From positions 1 to 64,000 of the IMG/VR virus record IMGVR_UViG_3300042526_000402: DNA of 64,000 nucleotides. One strand, written 5' to 3'. Below are positions 17,358 to 25,967 of this stretch, piece after piece. A model generated the notes under the pieces. It saw only the letters and a program-made list of their open reading frames with translations. It did not search any database and was not told the DNA's origin. This stretch comes from a virus. Positions within the stretch are counted from its first letter, which is position 1. Every line of letters begins with the position of its first letter. A program made the translations under genes and the position numbers.

Positions 17358-17657
17358 TTATTTTTTAATTATCAGTGCTTTTACAGCATCTGAAAGTTCA
17401 CTAACATTTTTTGCAAGATTTTTAATTTCAAGCTGAGTCAGTTCTTGTATAGCTTGATACTTTAACTGATTTTCTTGTTGTACTAACTCAATTTTTCCTT
17501 TAAGTTTTCCAAGTTCTTCACTTGTTTTAGTGTGATGATTTAATAACAATTCAATGTCTTTTCTTGTATCATTATAAGCATTCCTTAAAAAGAAACTAAA
17601 CAGAGTAATAACAGTACCTGCTATAAATAATATTAAGGTTAATGTTGAAGCATCCAT
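17358..17657 (-). CDS. Membrane-anchored coiled-coil protein (lysis cassette)
   Basis: The start is taken as the ATG at 17,655-17,657 (MDASTLTLILFIAGTVITLF), giving 99 residues and placing the GTATATTA motif about 30 bases upstream. An N-terminal transmembrane helix (residues 3-23) is followed by a coiled coil (about residues 30-95, with ELLLNHHTKTSEELGKLKGK). This resembles XhlA-type lysis accessory proteins or an i-spanin, but no family is certain. Confidence 0.6.
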   Translation of the reverse strand: MDASTLTLILFIAGTVITLFSFFLRNAYNDTRKDIELLLNHHTKTSEELGKLKGKIELVQQENQLKYQAIQELTQLEIKNLAKNVSELSDAVKALIIKK

Positions 17658-17680
17658 GTACAATAAGTTTATAAAAATAT

Positions 17681-17702
17681 ATATAATAATATACAAAAAA
17701 TT
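17681..17702 (-). promoter_or_regulatory. Late promoter-like motif before lysis cassette
   Basis: On the minus strand the sequence AAAATTTTTTGTATATTATTA precedes the gene starting at 17,657. The core GTATATTA is 17,694 to 17,687. The same 20-base context recurs before the gene at 27,118. Confidence 0.5.
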
Positions 17703-17713
17703 TTAAAATAAAC

Positions 17714-17956
17714 CTATAAAAAATACTGTTCTCTAACCTCTATAGGAACATTATCCATCTCCTGAAACTTCTCAAATAAGATAGGTCTTTGAGTAATAGC
17801 TAATTCATAAATTTCATCTAATGCGGCTTGTTCATTTGGGTATGTGAAAAAACTTGCAATGTAGTCTGATATCTCTGGATCAGATGGTCTTAAACAAACA
17901 TTAGCCTCTAAATCGGGCTCTATGTAATAACTTGTTGATAATGTAAACTGTTTCAT
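17714..17956 (-). CDS. Unknown small acidic protein (80 aa)
   Basis: An 80-residue protein starting MKQFTLSTSYYIEPDLEANV, acidic and without membrane segments or cysteine pairs. It follows a tail-fibre gene by two bases and ends before the lysis promoter. It may be a fibre chaperone or a small tail protein; nothing in the sequence settles this. Confidence 0.55.
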   Translation of the reverse strand: MKQFTLSTSYYIEPDLEANVCLRPSDPEISDYIASFFTYPNEQAALDEIYELAITQRPILFEKFQEMDNVPIEVREQYFL

Positions 17957-17958
17957 AA

Positions 17959-19233
17959 TTATAAAGAATAAACACCTAATCTATAAACATCAAATTGTCC
18001 TGAATTGGTAACACCACCTGCTGATGTACCCATAGTTCTTGCACCATAAAAATTTAAAGCTGGTGCTGGTAAATTATCATATATTGTTCCTTGTGCAATA
18101 GCTCCTGTTTGTTTATTTATTATTCTATAGTTAACTTCACTTGAATTTGGGGCATTATATAAGTAACAACTATAGATTGCTGTGATATCAGCATCTACTG
18201 TTCTATTTGAAGGAAATGAAGAACCTAAATCAACTTTTGTTGCTATACCTGATGCGTTATTGTGCATTATTTGTAAGTTGGCATCTCCTGAATCATTTGC
18301 AAATGCAATAATATTTACCAATGAAGAAGGTTGGTCATTTGCTGCACCACCTATAACCAAGTCAGATGCTGATGAAGCAAGACCCCAAAAGTTGTGTGTA
18401 CCTGTAGCAAATGCTGAATCTTTAATATTAAATTCACCTGTAAATAAAAATCCTCCTGAAACATACCATAATAAAGCAGACCCTCTTAGTCCAGAATATC
18501 TACCTGTTGCTACTATGCTTGCTGTTACACCCAGTCTAATACTTCTTGTTGCAAATGAAACAGCTGAAATTGCTCTAGCAACGGTAGTACCACTTGTAGC
18601 TAATGTTACACCTGCTACAGTATCAACTGTTGTAGAATTATTTCTAAATGTACTACCTCTCCAAATTCCATTAGAACTAACTTTGTAATTAAATGTATTC
18701 CAATCTTCTAAACTTAACCAACCATCAAATGTAGAAGTTGATTGTCCAAGCTTATATTTAATACTTTCTAAAGTTTCATCACCTGTATTTGTACTACTTA
18801 AATTAGCAGCATAGATATCCCCTATAAAAGTATCACCATTTATGCTTGCCGGAGTAAATCCAAGTGCAGCTTGTTTATTATTAAAAGTAGTCCAATCAGT
18901 TGAAGTTAAATATCCATCTGTAGAAGTGGTTGCAATACCTAACTTAGTTTTAATTGTTGCTGTAGTCTCATCACCAGTATTTGTACCTGATAGGTTTGTT
19001 GCAAAGATGGGACCAGTAAAAGTATCACCAGCTTTATTTGCCGGAGTATATCCTAAAGCAGTAAATATATTCCAAGATGTTCCATCTGAATAATAGTAAC
19101 TCCCATTATGATACACTATTCTTTTAGTATTTGCACTTGCTAAATTAGTTGTAATATCTAATGTATCAGCTCTTAAATTATTGATGTTATTACCTTGCAT
19201 GTTAACATCAACAAAAAACTTCTTGTCCGCCAT
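17959..19233 (-). CDS. Tail fibre/receptor-binding protein A
   Basis: The ATG at 19,231-19,233 is chosen because the resulting MADKKFFVDVNMQGNNINNL matches the start of the neighbouring fibre gene (MAEKKFFVDINLQG). The 424-residue product has a shared N-terminal anchor (residues 1-40), then two modules of LGYTPANKAGDTFTG and LSGTNTGDET type followed by STDWTTFNNK (residues 60-190), which are known from Bacteroidota phage fibres. The C-terminal 230 residues are a beta-rich, Ser/Ala/Thr-rich receptor-binding candidate. It probably trimerises. Confidence 0.75.
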   Translation of the reverse strand: MADKKFFVDVNMQGNNINNLRADTLDITTNLASANTKRIVYHNGSYYYSDGTSWNIFTALGYTPANKAGDTFTGPIFATNLSGTNTGDETTATIKTKLGIATTSTDGYLTSTDWTTFNNKQAALGFTPASINGDTFIGDIYAANLSSTNTGDETLESIKYKLGQSTSTFDGWLSLEDWNTFNYKVSSNGIWRGSTFRNNSTTVDTVAGVTLATSGTTVARAISAVSFATRSIRLGVTASIVATGRYSGLRGSALLWYVSGGFLFTGEFNIKDSAFATGTHNFWGLASSASDLVIGGAANDQPSSLVNIIAFANDSGDANLQIMHNNASGIATKVDLGSSFPSNRTVDADITAIYSCYLYNAPNSSEVNYRIINKQTGAIAQGTIYDNLPAPALNFYGARTMGTSAGGVTNSGQFDVYRLGVYSL

Positions 19234-19261
19234 ATTATTATTTTTTACAAATATAGTGTAT

Positions 19262-19295
19262 TTAAAAAAACCCACCCCTATTATGGAGTGGGTTT
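19262..19295 (-). terminator. Terminator between fibre genes
   Basis: AAACCCAC (from 19,268) pairs with GTGGGTTT (to 19,295), and on the minus strand the stem is followed by seven T. It ends the transcript of the upstream fibre gene. Confidence 0.75.
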
Positions 19296-19318
19296 AGTTT
19301 ATTATTTTTTATAGTTAA

Positions 19319-20803
19319 TTATCTAGAAACACCAACTACTGTTTCAGAAGTAGGAATAAAATTAGAAATAATAGCTATTTCATTAGTGTCATTCACCGCC
19401 CAGAAAAATTCTACACTACCTAAACTCTGAACTATTGTAGTAACTTTAGGTGCATTTGTACCTATATTGTGTAATACAGTAAGTTTATAACCAAAACCAG
19501 GAATAAGTTCCCAATCTGCTGTACTAAAGGTTGCCTCATAAAATTGTGCATCAGTATAATCATTAGCATTAGATTCAGCTGTTGCAGCAGTAGTATCAAC
19601 ATACTCTTTGTTAGCTGCATCTCCGTCATTGGTTGGAGCTGGTAAGTTGGTAATAGAATGTGAATCTGCATTTAAAGTTTTAAGTACTTTAATTTCTGAA
19701 AAACCTGCTTTTGCATCTAAGTTTTCCGTATAAATAGTATCAACATTATGAAGTTTATTGCCATTCAAATCAATAGCACCAGACATAGTACCACCAGCTA
19801 AATCTAATTTAGCAGCAAGTCCAGTATCAGTGTAAGCATTAGCATCAGTTAATGCTTGAGCAGCAGATCCAGCAGCATCATAGTTAGGAGCTAATGAATC
19901 AGCGTAAGCTTCAGCAGCAGCTTGTGCAGCATCTGCTTTTGTAGTAGCGTCAGCAGAAGCAGTAGCTTCAGCGTTAGCTTGTGCAGTTGAAGCAGCATCA
20001 TCAACATAAGTCTTATTAGTAGCATCACCATCATTTGTTGGTGCTGGTAAGTTGATAATTTTTTGCGTGTTTAGTGCATTAATATCACTAGATAATTTTA
20101 CATCAGGACCATAATATTGACCTATATGGTCTGTGTTTAAGTAAGGAGAATTTAATGAACCTCCATCTTCCGTAAATAAATTTGTTATATTTGTAATATT
20201 ATTATTACCCATATCAATACTACCACTCATAGTACCACCTGACTTGCTTAACTTATCGTTAATAAGAGGAACAACATGGTCATCAATTTTACCTTGTAAT
20301 GTAGCTGGAGTAATAACAACTGCACCACCTTCTGTACCTTCATTAGCTTCTGCTTGTGTAGCTAAACGAGAAATACCATCAACTGAATCAGTAGCAACAA
20401 CTATGTTACCTTGTAAAATCAACCAATCAGAAAGAGTAGTACCAGCATTATCAACTTTAGCAACAATTGAATCACCAACTTGTACAGACTCTCCTAAGAA
20501 AGTACCTGCAGCAGTTACTGCCCAAAAGAAACCTTTTAATGCTGATCCATCAGTAATATCAGGAGTGTTTGTTGTTGGATCATATCCACCTTGGAAGATC
20601 AAACCACCTGTTACTGCTGAAATATCAGATAAGTTAGCAACTTCTTTAGTAGCTGTACCATCAAAATATTGTAATCTATGTGCTGCTGAATCATATCCAA
20701 AAGCACCTTCTGTAGAACCAATACCCGTGTTAGTTCCAATTTTTGCGTTAGTTAACGCACTACCTTGTAGATTAATGTCTACAAAAAACTTTTTTTCTGC
20801 CAT
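19319..20803 (-). CDS. Tail fibre protein B
   Basis: A 494-residue fibre protein. The N-terminal anchor MAEKKFFVDINLQGSALTNA is shared with fibre A. Two LNGNKLHN or MGNNNITN segments (SKSGGTMSGSIDMGNNNITN and LAGGTMSGAIDLNGNKLHNV), each followed by LPAPTNDGDATNKTYVD, form a tandem duplication typical of fibre shafts. Between them is an Ala/Asp-rich coiled coil (about residues 265-325). The C-terminus ends in a small beta domain. It probably forms a trimeric fibre shaft and may carry another fibre. Confidence 0.75.
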   Translation of the reverse strand: MAEKKFFVDINLQGSALTNAKIGTNTGIGSTEGAFGYDSAAHRLQYFDGTATKEVANLSDISAVTGGLIFQGGYDPTTNTPDITDGSALKGFFWAVTAAGTFLGESVQVGDSIVAKVDNAGTTLSDWLILQGNIVVATDSVDGISRLATQAEANEGTEGGAVVITPATLQGKIDDHVVPLINDKLSKSGGTMSGSIDMGNNNITNITNLFTEDGGSLNSPYLNTDHIGQYYGPDVKLSSDINALNTQKIINLPAPTNDGDATNKTYVDDAASTAQANAEATASADATTKADAAQAAAEAYADSLAPNYDAAGSAAQALTDANAYTDTGLAAKLDLAGGTMSGAIDLNGNKLHNVDTIYTENLDAKAGFSEIKVLKTLNADSHSITNLPAPTNDGDAANKEYVDTTAATAESNANDYTDAQFYEATFSTADWELIPGFGYKLTVLHNIGTNAPKVTTIVQSLGSVEFFWAVNDTNEIAIISNFIPTSETVVGVSR

Positions 20804-20831
20804 TTTGTTTTGTTTTTAGTTTAATTAGGTT

Positions 20832-20850
20832 ATAATATAATATACAATTT
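20832..20850 (-). promoter_or_regulatory. Late promoter-like motif before fibre B
   Basis: The minus strand reads AAATTGTATATTATATTATAA. The core GTATATTA (20,845 to 20,838) begins 35 bases before the ATG at 20,803. Confidence 0.5.
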
Positions 20851-20857
20851 AATTTTA

Positions 20858-21130
20858 TTAATTACAATAAACATACCCAGAAACTGGAATATTTAATGTT
20901 ATGTTTACAGTATTATTATCTATCCAGTCAATCTGAGCAATGATTTCATTCTTATCTTCATCAACTACTTGTACAGAACATTTAGTATTTAGATTATGAT
21001 TAACAATCCATAGAGTTTCTGGAACAGATTGAGTATGTACATAACTTATATCTGGAAGTGAATTTACAAGATCAAATTCACCAGATACAGGATTGTATTT
21101 ATTTTTCATACCGTTATTTCTATTTTGCAT
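20858..21130 (-). CDS. Tail-fibre-associated beta protein (90 aa)
   Basis: A 90-residue protein. Residues 30-90 (YVHTQSVPETLWIVNHNLNT and on, ending GYVYCN) match a small beta-sandwich module often found at the tip or base of phage fibres, where HxQ...W.I.HNLN and a D-x-x-x-N-x-V-x-I pattern recur. A second possible start is Met8. It sits among fibre genes two bases after its neighbour. Confidence 0.6.
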   Translation of the reverse strand: MQNRNNGMKNKYNPVSGEFDLVNSLPDISYVHTQSVPETLWIVNHNLNTKCSVQVVDEDKNEIIAQIDWIDNNTVNITLNIPVSGYVYCN

Positions 21131-21132
21131 AA

Positions 21133-21498
21133 CTATGAATATTGAATTTGTGTTACATTTCCATTTACATCATAGGTGAAAGTTTCAATAATAGTTTCTA
21201 CACCATATTCGGTAGTTCCTGTATGGGTAACACTTGTAATATCATTATCACCATTGTAAGCTAAAACTCTATTATAATTTGATGCTCCTTGAATCCTACC
21301 TATTTTAGATATTGAATTCTTTTTAATTATTTCTACAAATGCCTCAACTATTAAGAGAGTTGTTTCTGTAGCAGCCCCACCTGGAGGTGCAATACTGGAA
21401 ATACCATCTACTATTTGTTGAAGGCCTAGTAAGGTTTTCATTTGATACGGATAATTATTTCCTTGATTTCCGGTATCTTTTAAGTTTCCTATTGACAT
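21133..21498 (-). CDS. Fibre-attachment protein, SIGNLKDTGN type, copy 1
   Basis: A 121-residue protein whose first 20 residues (MSIGNLKDTGNQGNNYPYQM) are nearly identical to those of the gene at 24,040-24,471, including the following LLGLQQIVDGI. The rest is beta-like and ends VTQIQYS. The shared N-terminus is probably a docking domain to the same tail position, with different C-terminal heads. Confidence 0.6.
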   Translation of the reverse strand: MSIGNLKDTGNQGNNYPYQMKTLLGLQQIVDGISSIAPPGGAATETTLLIVEAFVEIIKKNSISKIGRIQGASNYNRVLAYNGDNDITSVTHTGTTEYGVETIIETFTYDVNGNVTQIQYS

Positions 21499-21557
21499 TA
21501 TTTCTATTTTTTAATTAAACTGATTTCTGATTTCTATAAGAACATTATTTAATTGCT

Positions 21558-24038
21558 TTATGAATATAATGTACAAGCAAATCTAATTGCCGTAGCAGTA
21601 CCTGTTGGTGATGCGGGCATAGTTGTTATGTTTGCTGTATTACTTATTCCAAATATAGCATCAGAAATTCCTACATCATATATTGTTCGCCAGCTAGTTC
21701 CATCTGCATAGTAACCTACAACAAGATTTTCACCAACTACTAAGTTTAATGTCTGTCCTACTTCTGCTGTAAGAGATATTTCATTTGGACCAAGGCTGCA
21801 GGTTAAAGATCCTTGACCTATTAATGTCATTGACCCACCCAAAGTTCCTCTATAAATTCCAAATCTAACTAAGTCTGTTCCGGAAAAACCCCACATTTTT
21901 ACTTTAGATATAGTTCCTGTAACAGTACTTATTGTTTGATAATAATACTGAGTAGATGCTGCAGTTGGCGCAGTGTCAGCAGAAGATACATCTTGAGGTG
22001 AAAAGGCAACAGGTATTGCCGCCCAGTTAGCATACCCAGTGCTTCCATCTACACATTTTAAATACTTACCTGTTCCTTCTGTTCCATCAATTATTTGAAT
22101 TCCATAATTTGCTGTTGCTCCAGTTGCAGTAAACTTACCACCTATATTTAAACCAGGTGTACCAAAGCCATCAGCAGTTGCTTGACCTTCAACACCAACA
22201 TTATTATAACCACCCGAAGAAGAAATACCAAAAACACCTCTTCCACCATTAGTAATTCCATAAACACCGTATGTAATTCTTGTTGCTGAACCAGCTACTA
22301 AATTAGAATCTCCGTATAAACCATGATAAGTACCATTTGCTAATGTAAAGTTTATATCACCATAAACACCAACACTCAATCCGGAAACACTTAATCCACG
22401 GCTTTTATTACTTTGTATTAGAAATTGTATTGTTGCACTAGGAGTTGTACCAATAGATAGTGTAGTCCCATCATCTTGAATTAAAGAATTACCAAGTGCT
22501 GTTCCTGTAGGTGTCCATTTAGTTAAATAATTATTTGTTCCTGAACCAGTAATTGATCCAGATACATCTGCTGTTGTAATATTTGCCCAGTTAGCTTGTC
22601 CTGTTGCTGTTACTGATTTGAGAAATTTACCAGAAGCTTCTGAACCATCTACTAACTGTACAGAATAGTTTGCTGCTCCACCATATGCTTCAAATTTACC
22701 ACCTGTGTTTGTAGCCAATGCAGGAAGTTCAGTTTGAAAAGCTTTACCATACACACCTGTATTACCACCAAAACTATCATTACTAGATTCACCATAAACA
22801 CCTGTACCTCTTGCTGCATAAGCTGCAATAGCAGTACTAAAATCACTAAATGTACTTGCAACAACAGCATTAGAAGAAGATGTAACATTTATACCATAAA
22901 GATTGCTAAGACCTGATTGTATTGAAAGGATTGTATCTGCAACATATGTACCACCTATATTAGCTCTAGTTCCATTATCTTCAAACAAACTATCACCAAG
23001 TGTTGATCCACCAGTCCATTTTGAAAGTTTATTGATTGTACCTGAACCATCTACTTTATTATTAAAAGTTGTCCAATTAGCTGAACTTAAAGCACCTCTA
23101 TTAGTAGCTGATGCTGTTGGTAAGTTAAACGTGTGTGTAGTTCCACTTGATACTATTGCAAAATCTGTACCTGTAGTACCTACTCCTAAATTTTGAACTT
23201 GAGCTGTTAAGCCGTTTAATGCAGTTAAACCAGTTGAAAATGTAGTTATTATCTGACAAAGATGGCTATCCTCTGTATGCAATTTTATAGTCCTACCACT
23301 ATGTGTTACATAGATACGGACAGCTAATCTATCAGTAGCTAATAATGTTGTTTGCGGCACAGCTAATGCACTGATGTATAAATCTATTACTGTTCCACCT
23401 GTTATTCCTTCAGGATTTGCTGAATTACTTGCAATTAAAGATAAGGTAGCCCCATCCCATTTATATAATTCAACATAAAATGAAGGTGTACCACCGCTAC
23501 TTGAAGCACTAAAATAAGTTTCAAAATTCCAATTTCCTCCCGGTATTTCTAATAAACCTGGTACACCAATATCTGTAATAAATGATTGAATATAACCATT
23601 GGCATTTATTGTAAAATCTGTTCCAGCACCTAACACTGGTGTTCTATCTACTTGTTTAAATGCAACACCACCAAGTGTACCTTGTGAAACTGAACCGTTT
23701 AAATATAATGATAATGATGCCCCACCACCTGTTGATCCTGGAAAATTAGCAAGTGTACCATCTCCTCTAATATATTGACCAACAGTTCCAGCTCCTGTTA
23801 CACCTATTATACCAGATGAAATAATTGGTGAATTAGTTACTGTAAATGCAGACGGCATTGATAAACCAACACTAGATACACCCATAGGTGCTCCATTAAT
23901 AGTGACTGTTACATCATTACCTATAGTTGATGCAGTAACACCAGCACCAACAAAATCAATACTAGAGACATCTGTAGTGAGTATTGTTGATTCTTCTGAA
24001 ATAGCAATTTTTTTCTTTATATTTATTTCTGTACTCAT
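21558..24038 (-). CDS. Large tail fibre/tip protein with internal repeats
   Basis: An 826-residue, Gly/Ser/Thr-rich beta protein. It begins MSTEINIKKKIAISEESTIL and carries an SSANWTTFNNKVDGSGTINK module (about residues 320-340). Two tandem units follow: LSKWTGGSTLGDSLFEDNGT and LTKWTPTGTALGNSLIQDDG, each leading to a GKF-x-A-x-G-A-NYxxQxxDG-x-x-GK(F/Y)LK segment. This duplication spans about 330-690. The C-terminal 140 residues are a separate beta domain. It is likely the main receptor-binding or adhesin-like fibre. Confidence 0.7.
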   Translation of the reverse strand: MSTEINIKKKIAISEESTILTTDVSSIDFVGAGVTASTIGNDVTVTINGAPMGVSSVGLSMPSAFTVTNSPIISSGIIGVTGAGTVGQYIRGDGTLANFPGSTGGGASLSLYLNGSVSQGTLGGVAFKQVDRTPVLGAGTDFTINANGYIQSFITDIGVPGLLEIPGGNWNFETYFSASSSGGTPSFYVELYKWDGATLSLIASNSANPEGITGGTVIDLYISALAVPQTTLLATDRLAVRIYVTHSGRTIKLHTEDSHLCQIITTFSTGLTALNGLTAQVQNLGVGTTGTDFAIVSSGTTHTFNLPTASATNRGALSSANWTTFNNKVDGSGTINKLSKWTGGSTLGDSLFEDNGTRANIGGTYVADTILSIQSGLSNLYGINVTSSSNAVVASTFSDFSTAIAAYAARGTGVYGESSNDSFGGNTGVYGKAFQTELPALATNTGGKFEAYGGAANYSVQLVDGSEASGKFLKSVTATGQANWANITTADVSGSITGSGTNNYLTKWTPTGTALGNSLIQDDGTTLSIGTTPSATIQFLIQSNKSRGLSVSGLSVGVYGDINFTLANGTYHGLYGDSNLVAGSATRITYGVYGITNGGRGVFGISSSGGYNNVGVEGQATADGFGTPGLNIGGKFTATGATANYGIQIIDGTEGTGKYLKCVDGSTGYANWAAIPVAFSPQDVSSADTAPTAASTQYYYQTISTVTGTISKVKMWGFSGTDLVRFGIYRGTLGGSMTLIGQGSLTCSLGPNEISLTAEVGQTLNLVVGENLVVGYYADGTSWRTIYDVGISDAIFGISNTANITTMPASPTGTATAIRFACTLYS

Positions 24039-24039
24039 A

Positions 24040-24471
24040 CTATGAATTATAAATTATTATCAACTCTGTTCCTGTACCATTATAAGTAAAGGTACCAGTT
24101 GTATAATAATTATTTATTGCATCTGCACTAAAACTAAAACTTTCTCCTGGCTTAATTGTACTACCTAAGAATGTACCATTTGCTGCTCCTACATTAGAAA
24201 CTGAAAGGCTGTAAGTTTTTACAGCAACAGTACCTGATCCAGTAACTCTAAGAAAACCTGGAGTTCTTGCTACACCAGCTTGATCAGAAGCAAGAACAAC
24301 AGCCAAACTATTAGACATAGTATCTTGACCAAGAGGATTAACAATAGTTACATTTCCACTTCCACCACCAGCAACAGTATCAATAATACCCTGTAAACCT
24401 TGTAATACTTTATATTGGTATGGAAAGTTATTACCTAAATTCCCAGTATCTTTTAAATTTCCAATTGACAT
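24040..24471 (-). CDS. Fibre-attachment protein, SIGNLKDTGN type, copy 2
   Basis: The ATG at 24,469-24,471 is preferred, giving 143 residues starting MSIGNLKDTGNLGNNFPYQY, aligned with its paralogue at 21,133-21,498 and placed 25 bases after a GTATATTA motif. The C-terminal part is a Val/Thr/Gly-rich beta domain. It shares one base-pair-scale spacing with the large fibre gene downstream, so they are probably co-translated. Confidence 0.65.
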   Translation of the reverse strand: MSIGNLKDTGNLGNNFPYQYKVLQGLQGIIDTVAGGGSGNVTIVNPLGQDTMSNSLAVVLASDQAGVARTPGFLRVTGSGTVAVKTYSLSVSNVGAANGTFLGSTIKPGESFSFSADAINNYYTTGTFTYNGTGTELIIIYNS

Positions 24472-24491
24472 GATATAAAAATTTAGACTAT

Positions 24492-24508
24492 GTATTAATA
24501 TACTTAAA
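24492..24508 (-). promoter_or_regulatory. Late promoter-like motif before 24,471 gene
   Basis: The minus strand reads TTTTTTTAAGTATATTAATA. The core GTATATTA (24,503 to 24,496) begins 25 bases before the chosen ATG and supports that start. Confidence 0.5.
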
Positions 24509-24523
24509 AAAATTAACAAAAAC

Positions 24524-24552
24524 AAAAAACCCCAGAAGTTAATCCAGGGTTT
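24524..24552 (-). terminator. Terminator after small gene at 24,571
   Basis: AAACCC pairs with GGGTTT (hairpin 24,527-24,552), and the minus strand continues in a T-rich run. It separates the small gene from the following promoter. Confidence 0.6.
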
Positions 24553-24570
24553 GTATAAGTCAAGTTAAAT

Positions 24571-24732
24571 TTATTCAGCTACTTCTAATTTTAATTCCTC
24601 AACAGGAACTAAATTGTGAACTACATTTAATGCTACTAATATTTGATTAGTATCTGCTAATGTATAAACTCCTTTTAATGTAGCTGCGTTTAATGCTTGC
24701 TCAATTGTTTTAACTGCTTCAGTTGGTGTCAT
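24571..24732 (-). CDS. Small helical protein (53 aa)
   Basis: The ATG at 24,730-24,732 opens a 53-codon frame ending in TAA at 24,571, just before a terminator. The product starts MTPTEAVKTIEQALNAATLK and ends in an acidic helix. Small proteins with the layout IEQALNxAxxKGxYxLxDxxxI are common beside tail genes of Bacteroidota phages. Function unknown. Confidence 0.6.
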   Translation of the reverse strand: MTPTEAVKTIEQALNAATLKGVYTLADTNQILVALNVVHNLVPVEELKLEVAE

Positions 24733-24784
24733 AGTAAATTTATTTAGTTTATGGTTTAGATTGTAAATATATAAAATTTATTAT

Positions 24785-25021
24785 TTATATTAAACCTTCC
24801 AACTCAGTTTTTTGTGCCGGAGTTAATGCAGTTGCAAACCATTCTTTACCTAACATAATAGCAATGTGATCCACATTACGTGTTACAGTTGCTGTTTCTT
24901 CTTCAGATAGTTCTGCTTTTGCTTTTAACTCAGTAATTAATGCTACACTATCATAAGCTGCTAATACAGACTTTGCCGCTTGTTCAGCTGTTACTTCTTC
25001 TTTAAATTGTTCTACTGACAT
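24785..25021 (-). CDS. Small tail-region protein (78 aa)
   Basis: A 78-residue helical protein starting MSVEQFKEEVTAEQAAKSVL and ending ALTPAQKTELEGLI. Similar short proteins with a terminal LTPAQKxEL occur next to fibre genes of Bacteroidota phages. No function is known to me. Confidence 0.55.
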   Translation of the reverse strand: MSVEQFKEEVTAEQAAKSVLAAYDSVALITELKAKAELSEEETATVTRNVDHIAIMLGKEWFATALTPAQKTELEGLI

Positions 25022-25040
25022 TTTATTTTTATTTAAATTA

Positions 25041-25946
25041 TTAAAGTCTTACACCTTCTATTGCAAATGTTGTTTGATTGTAATATAAATATGTATTTCC
25101 TGCTATAGCTCCGTTAGGTACAGTAATTGCTGTTGTTGCTGCGGATCTATTTGCATAAGAAGGTAATGTAACATTAGCAAATACAGTTTGTCCATCCAAT
25201 GTTCCATTTTTATGAGCTGCTTTACCAAATGCATTTACATTATTTGCGGATGCTCCCATTCCTGCTTCTTCACCAAAGAAATTTGAATTACTTGAATTAG
25301 TGGCTTGGTATCCAGCATTGGTACCAAAGAAGTTTGAATGTTGTGTAAACCATGCGCGTGTACCTGCATTTTTACCTAAAAAATTTGAATGAGAAATCTC
25401 ATCACCTTGTTTTCCTGCTTCAAAACCAAGAAAATTGGAATAAGCTCCACCTGTTGAACTATGACCAGCCAAGTTACCTATCATTACTGCGTGTGCTGCA
25501 TTAGGTGCCCCACTACCAGCAGATTGACCTGCAAAAAAAGAGTGTATTGCATTTCTTGCATTTGTTCCTGCATTATAACCTAAAAAGGTAGAATAATTTG
25601 GAGAACTATTTGGTTGAGATTGCGCTCCAGCTCCATTTCCAATACAAATTAAACCTTCAGTGTTTGTATTTGCTCCAGCATTAGCACCAAATAAAGTATT
25701 ATGCTGAGAAGTATTAAATGGCCCTGCAGCAGGAGTAACAGAGTATAAACTTGTACCCACACTGTTTATTACAGTTGGTGGTGTTGGAACTAATGTTAAA
25801 AAATCAGTTACTGATATAGCACCAGCTAAGTATCCATCATCTCTCTTAGGATCTTTAAGACCCACAGGTACTAATGTATTTGCACTATCAACAGTAGAAA
25901 CTGTTCTACCATTTCTAGTCCATGATATGAAATTAAGTATGTCCAT
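25041..25946 (-). CDS. YadA-head-like repeat adhesin, protein A
   Basis: A 301-residue protein. After an N-terminal docking segment, residues 80-250 are repeats of about 20-25 residues of the form N-x-(F/I)-(F/L)-G-x-x-AG (for example SNFLGKNAGTRAWFTQHSNF), the left-handed beta-roll pattern of trimeric autotransporter heads. The C-terminal end has GAIAGNTYLYYN, a small capping unit. It is adjacent to a second protein of the same type. It is probably a trimeric receptor-binding fibre. Confidence 0.7.
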   Translation of the reverse strand: MDILNFISWTRNGRTVSTVDSANTLVPVGLKDPKRDDGYLAGAISVTDFLTLVPTPPTVINSVGTSLYSVTPAAGPFNTSQHNTLFGANAGANTNTEGLICIGNGAGAQSQPNSSPNYSTFLGYNAGTNARNAIHSFFAGQSAGSGAPNAAHAVMIGNLAGHSSTGGAYSNFLGFEAGKQGDEISHSNFLGKNAGTRAWFTQHSNFFGTNAGYQATNSSNSNFFGEEAGMGASANNVNAFGKAAHKNGTLDGQTVFANVTLPSYANRSAATTAITVPNGAIAGNTYLYYNQTTFAIEGVRL

Positions 25947-25967
25947 GATTTATATATATATTTTTTA

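Noticed and set aside
18182-23196. Plus-strand frames opposite fibre genes (18,182-18,688, 20,244-20,819, 22,903-23,196)
   Set aside because: They overlap well-supported fibre genes whose repeated modules define the true frame; they lack leaders and any recognisable motif.
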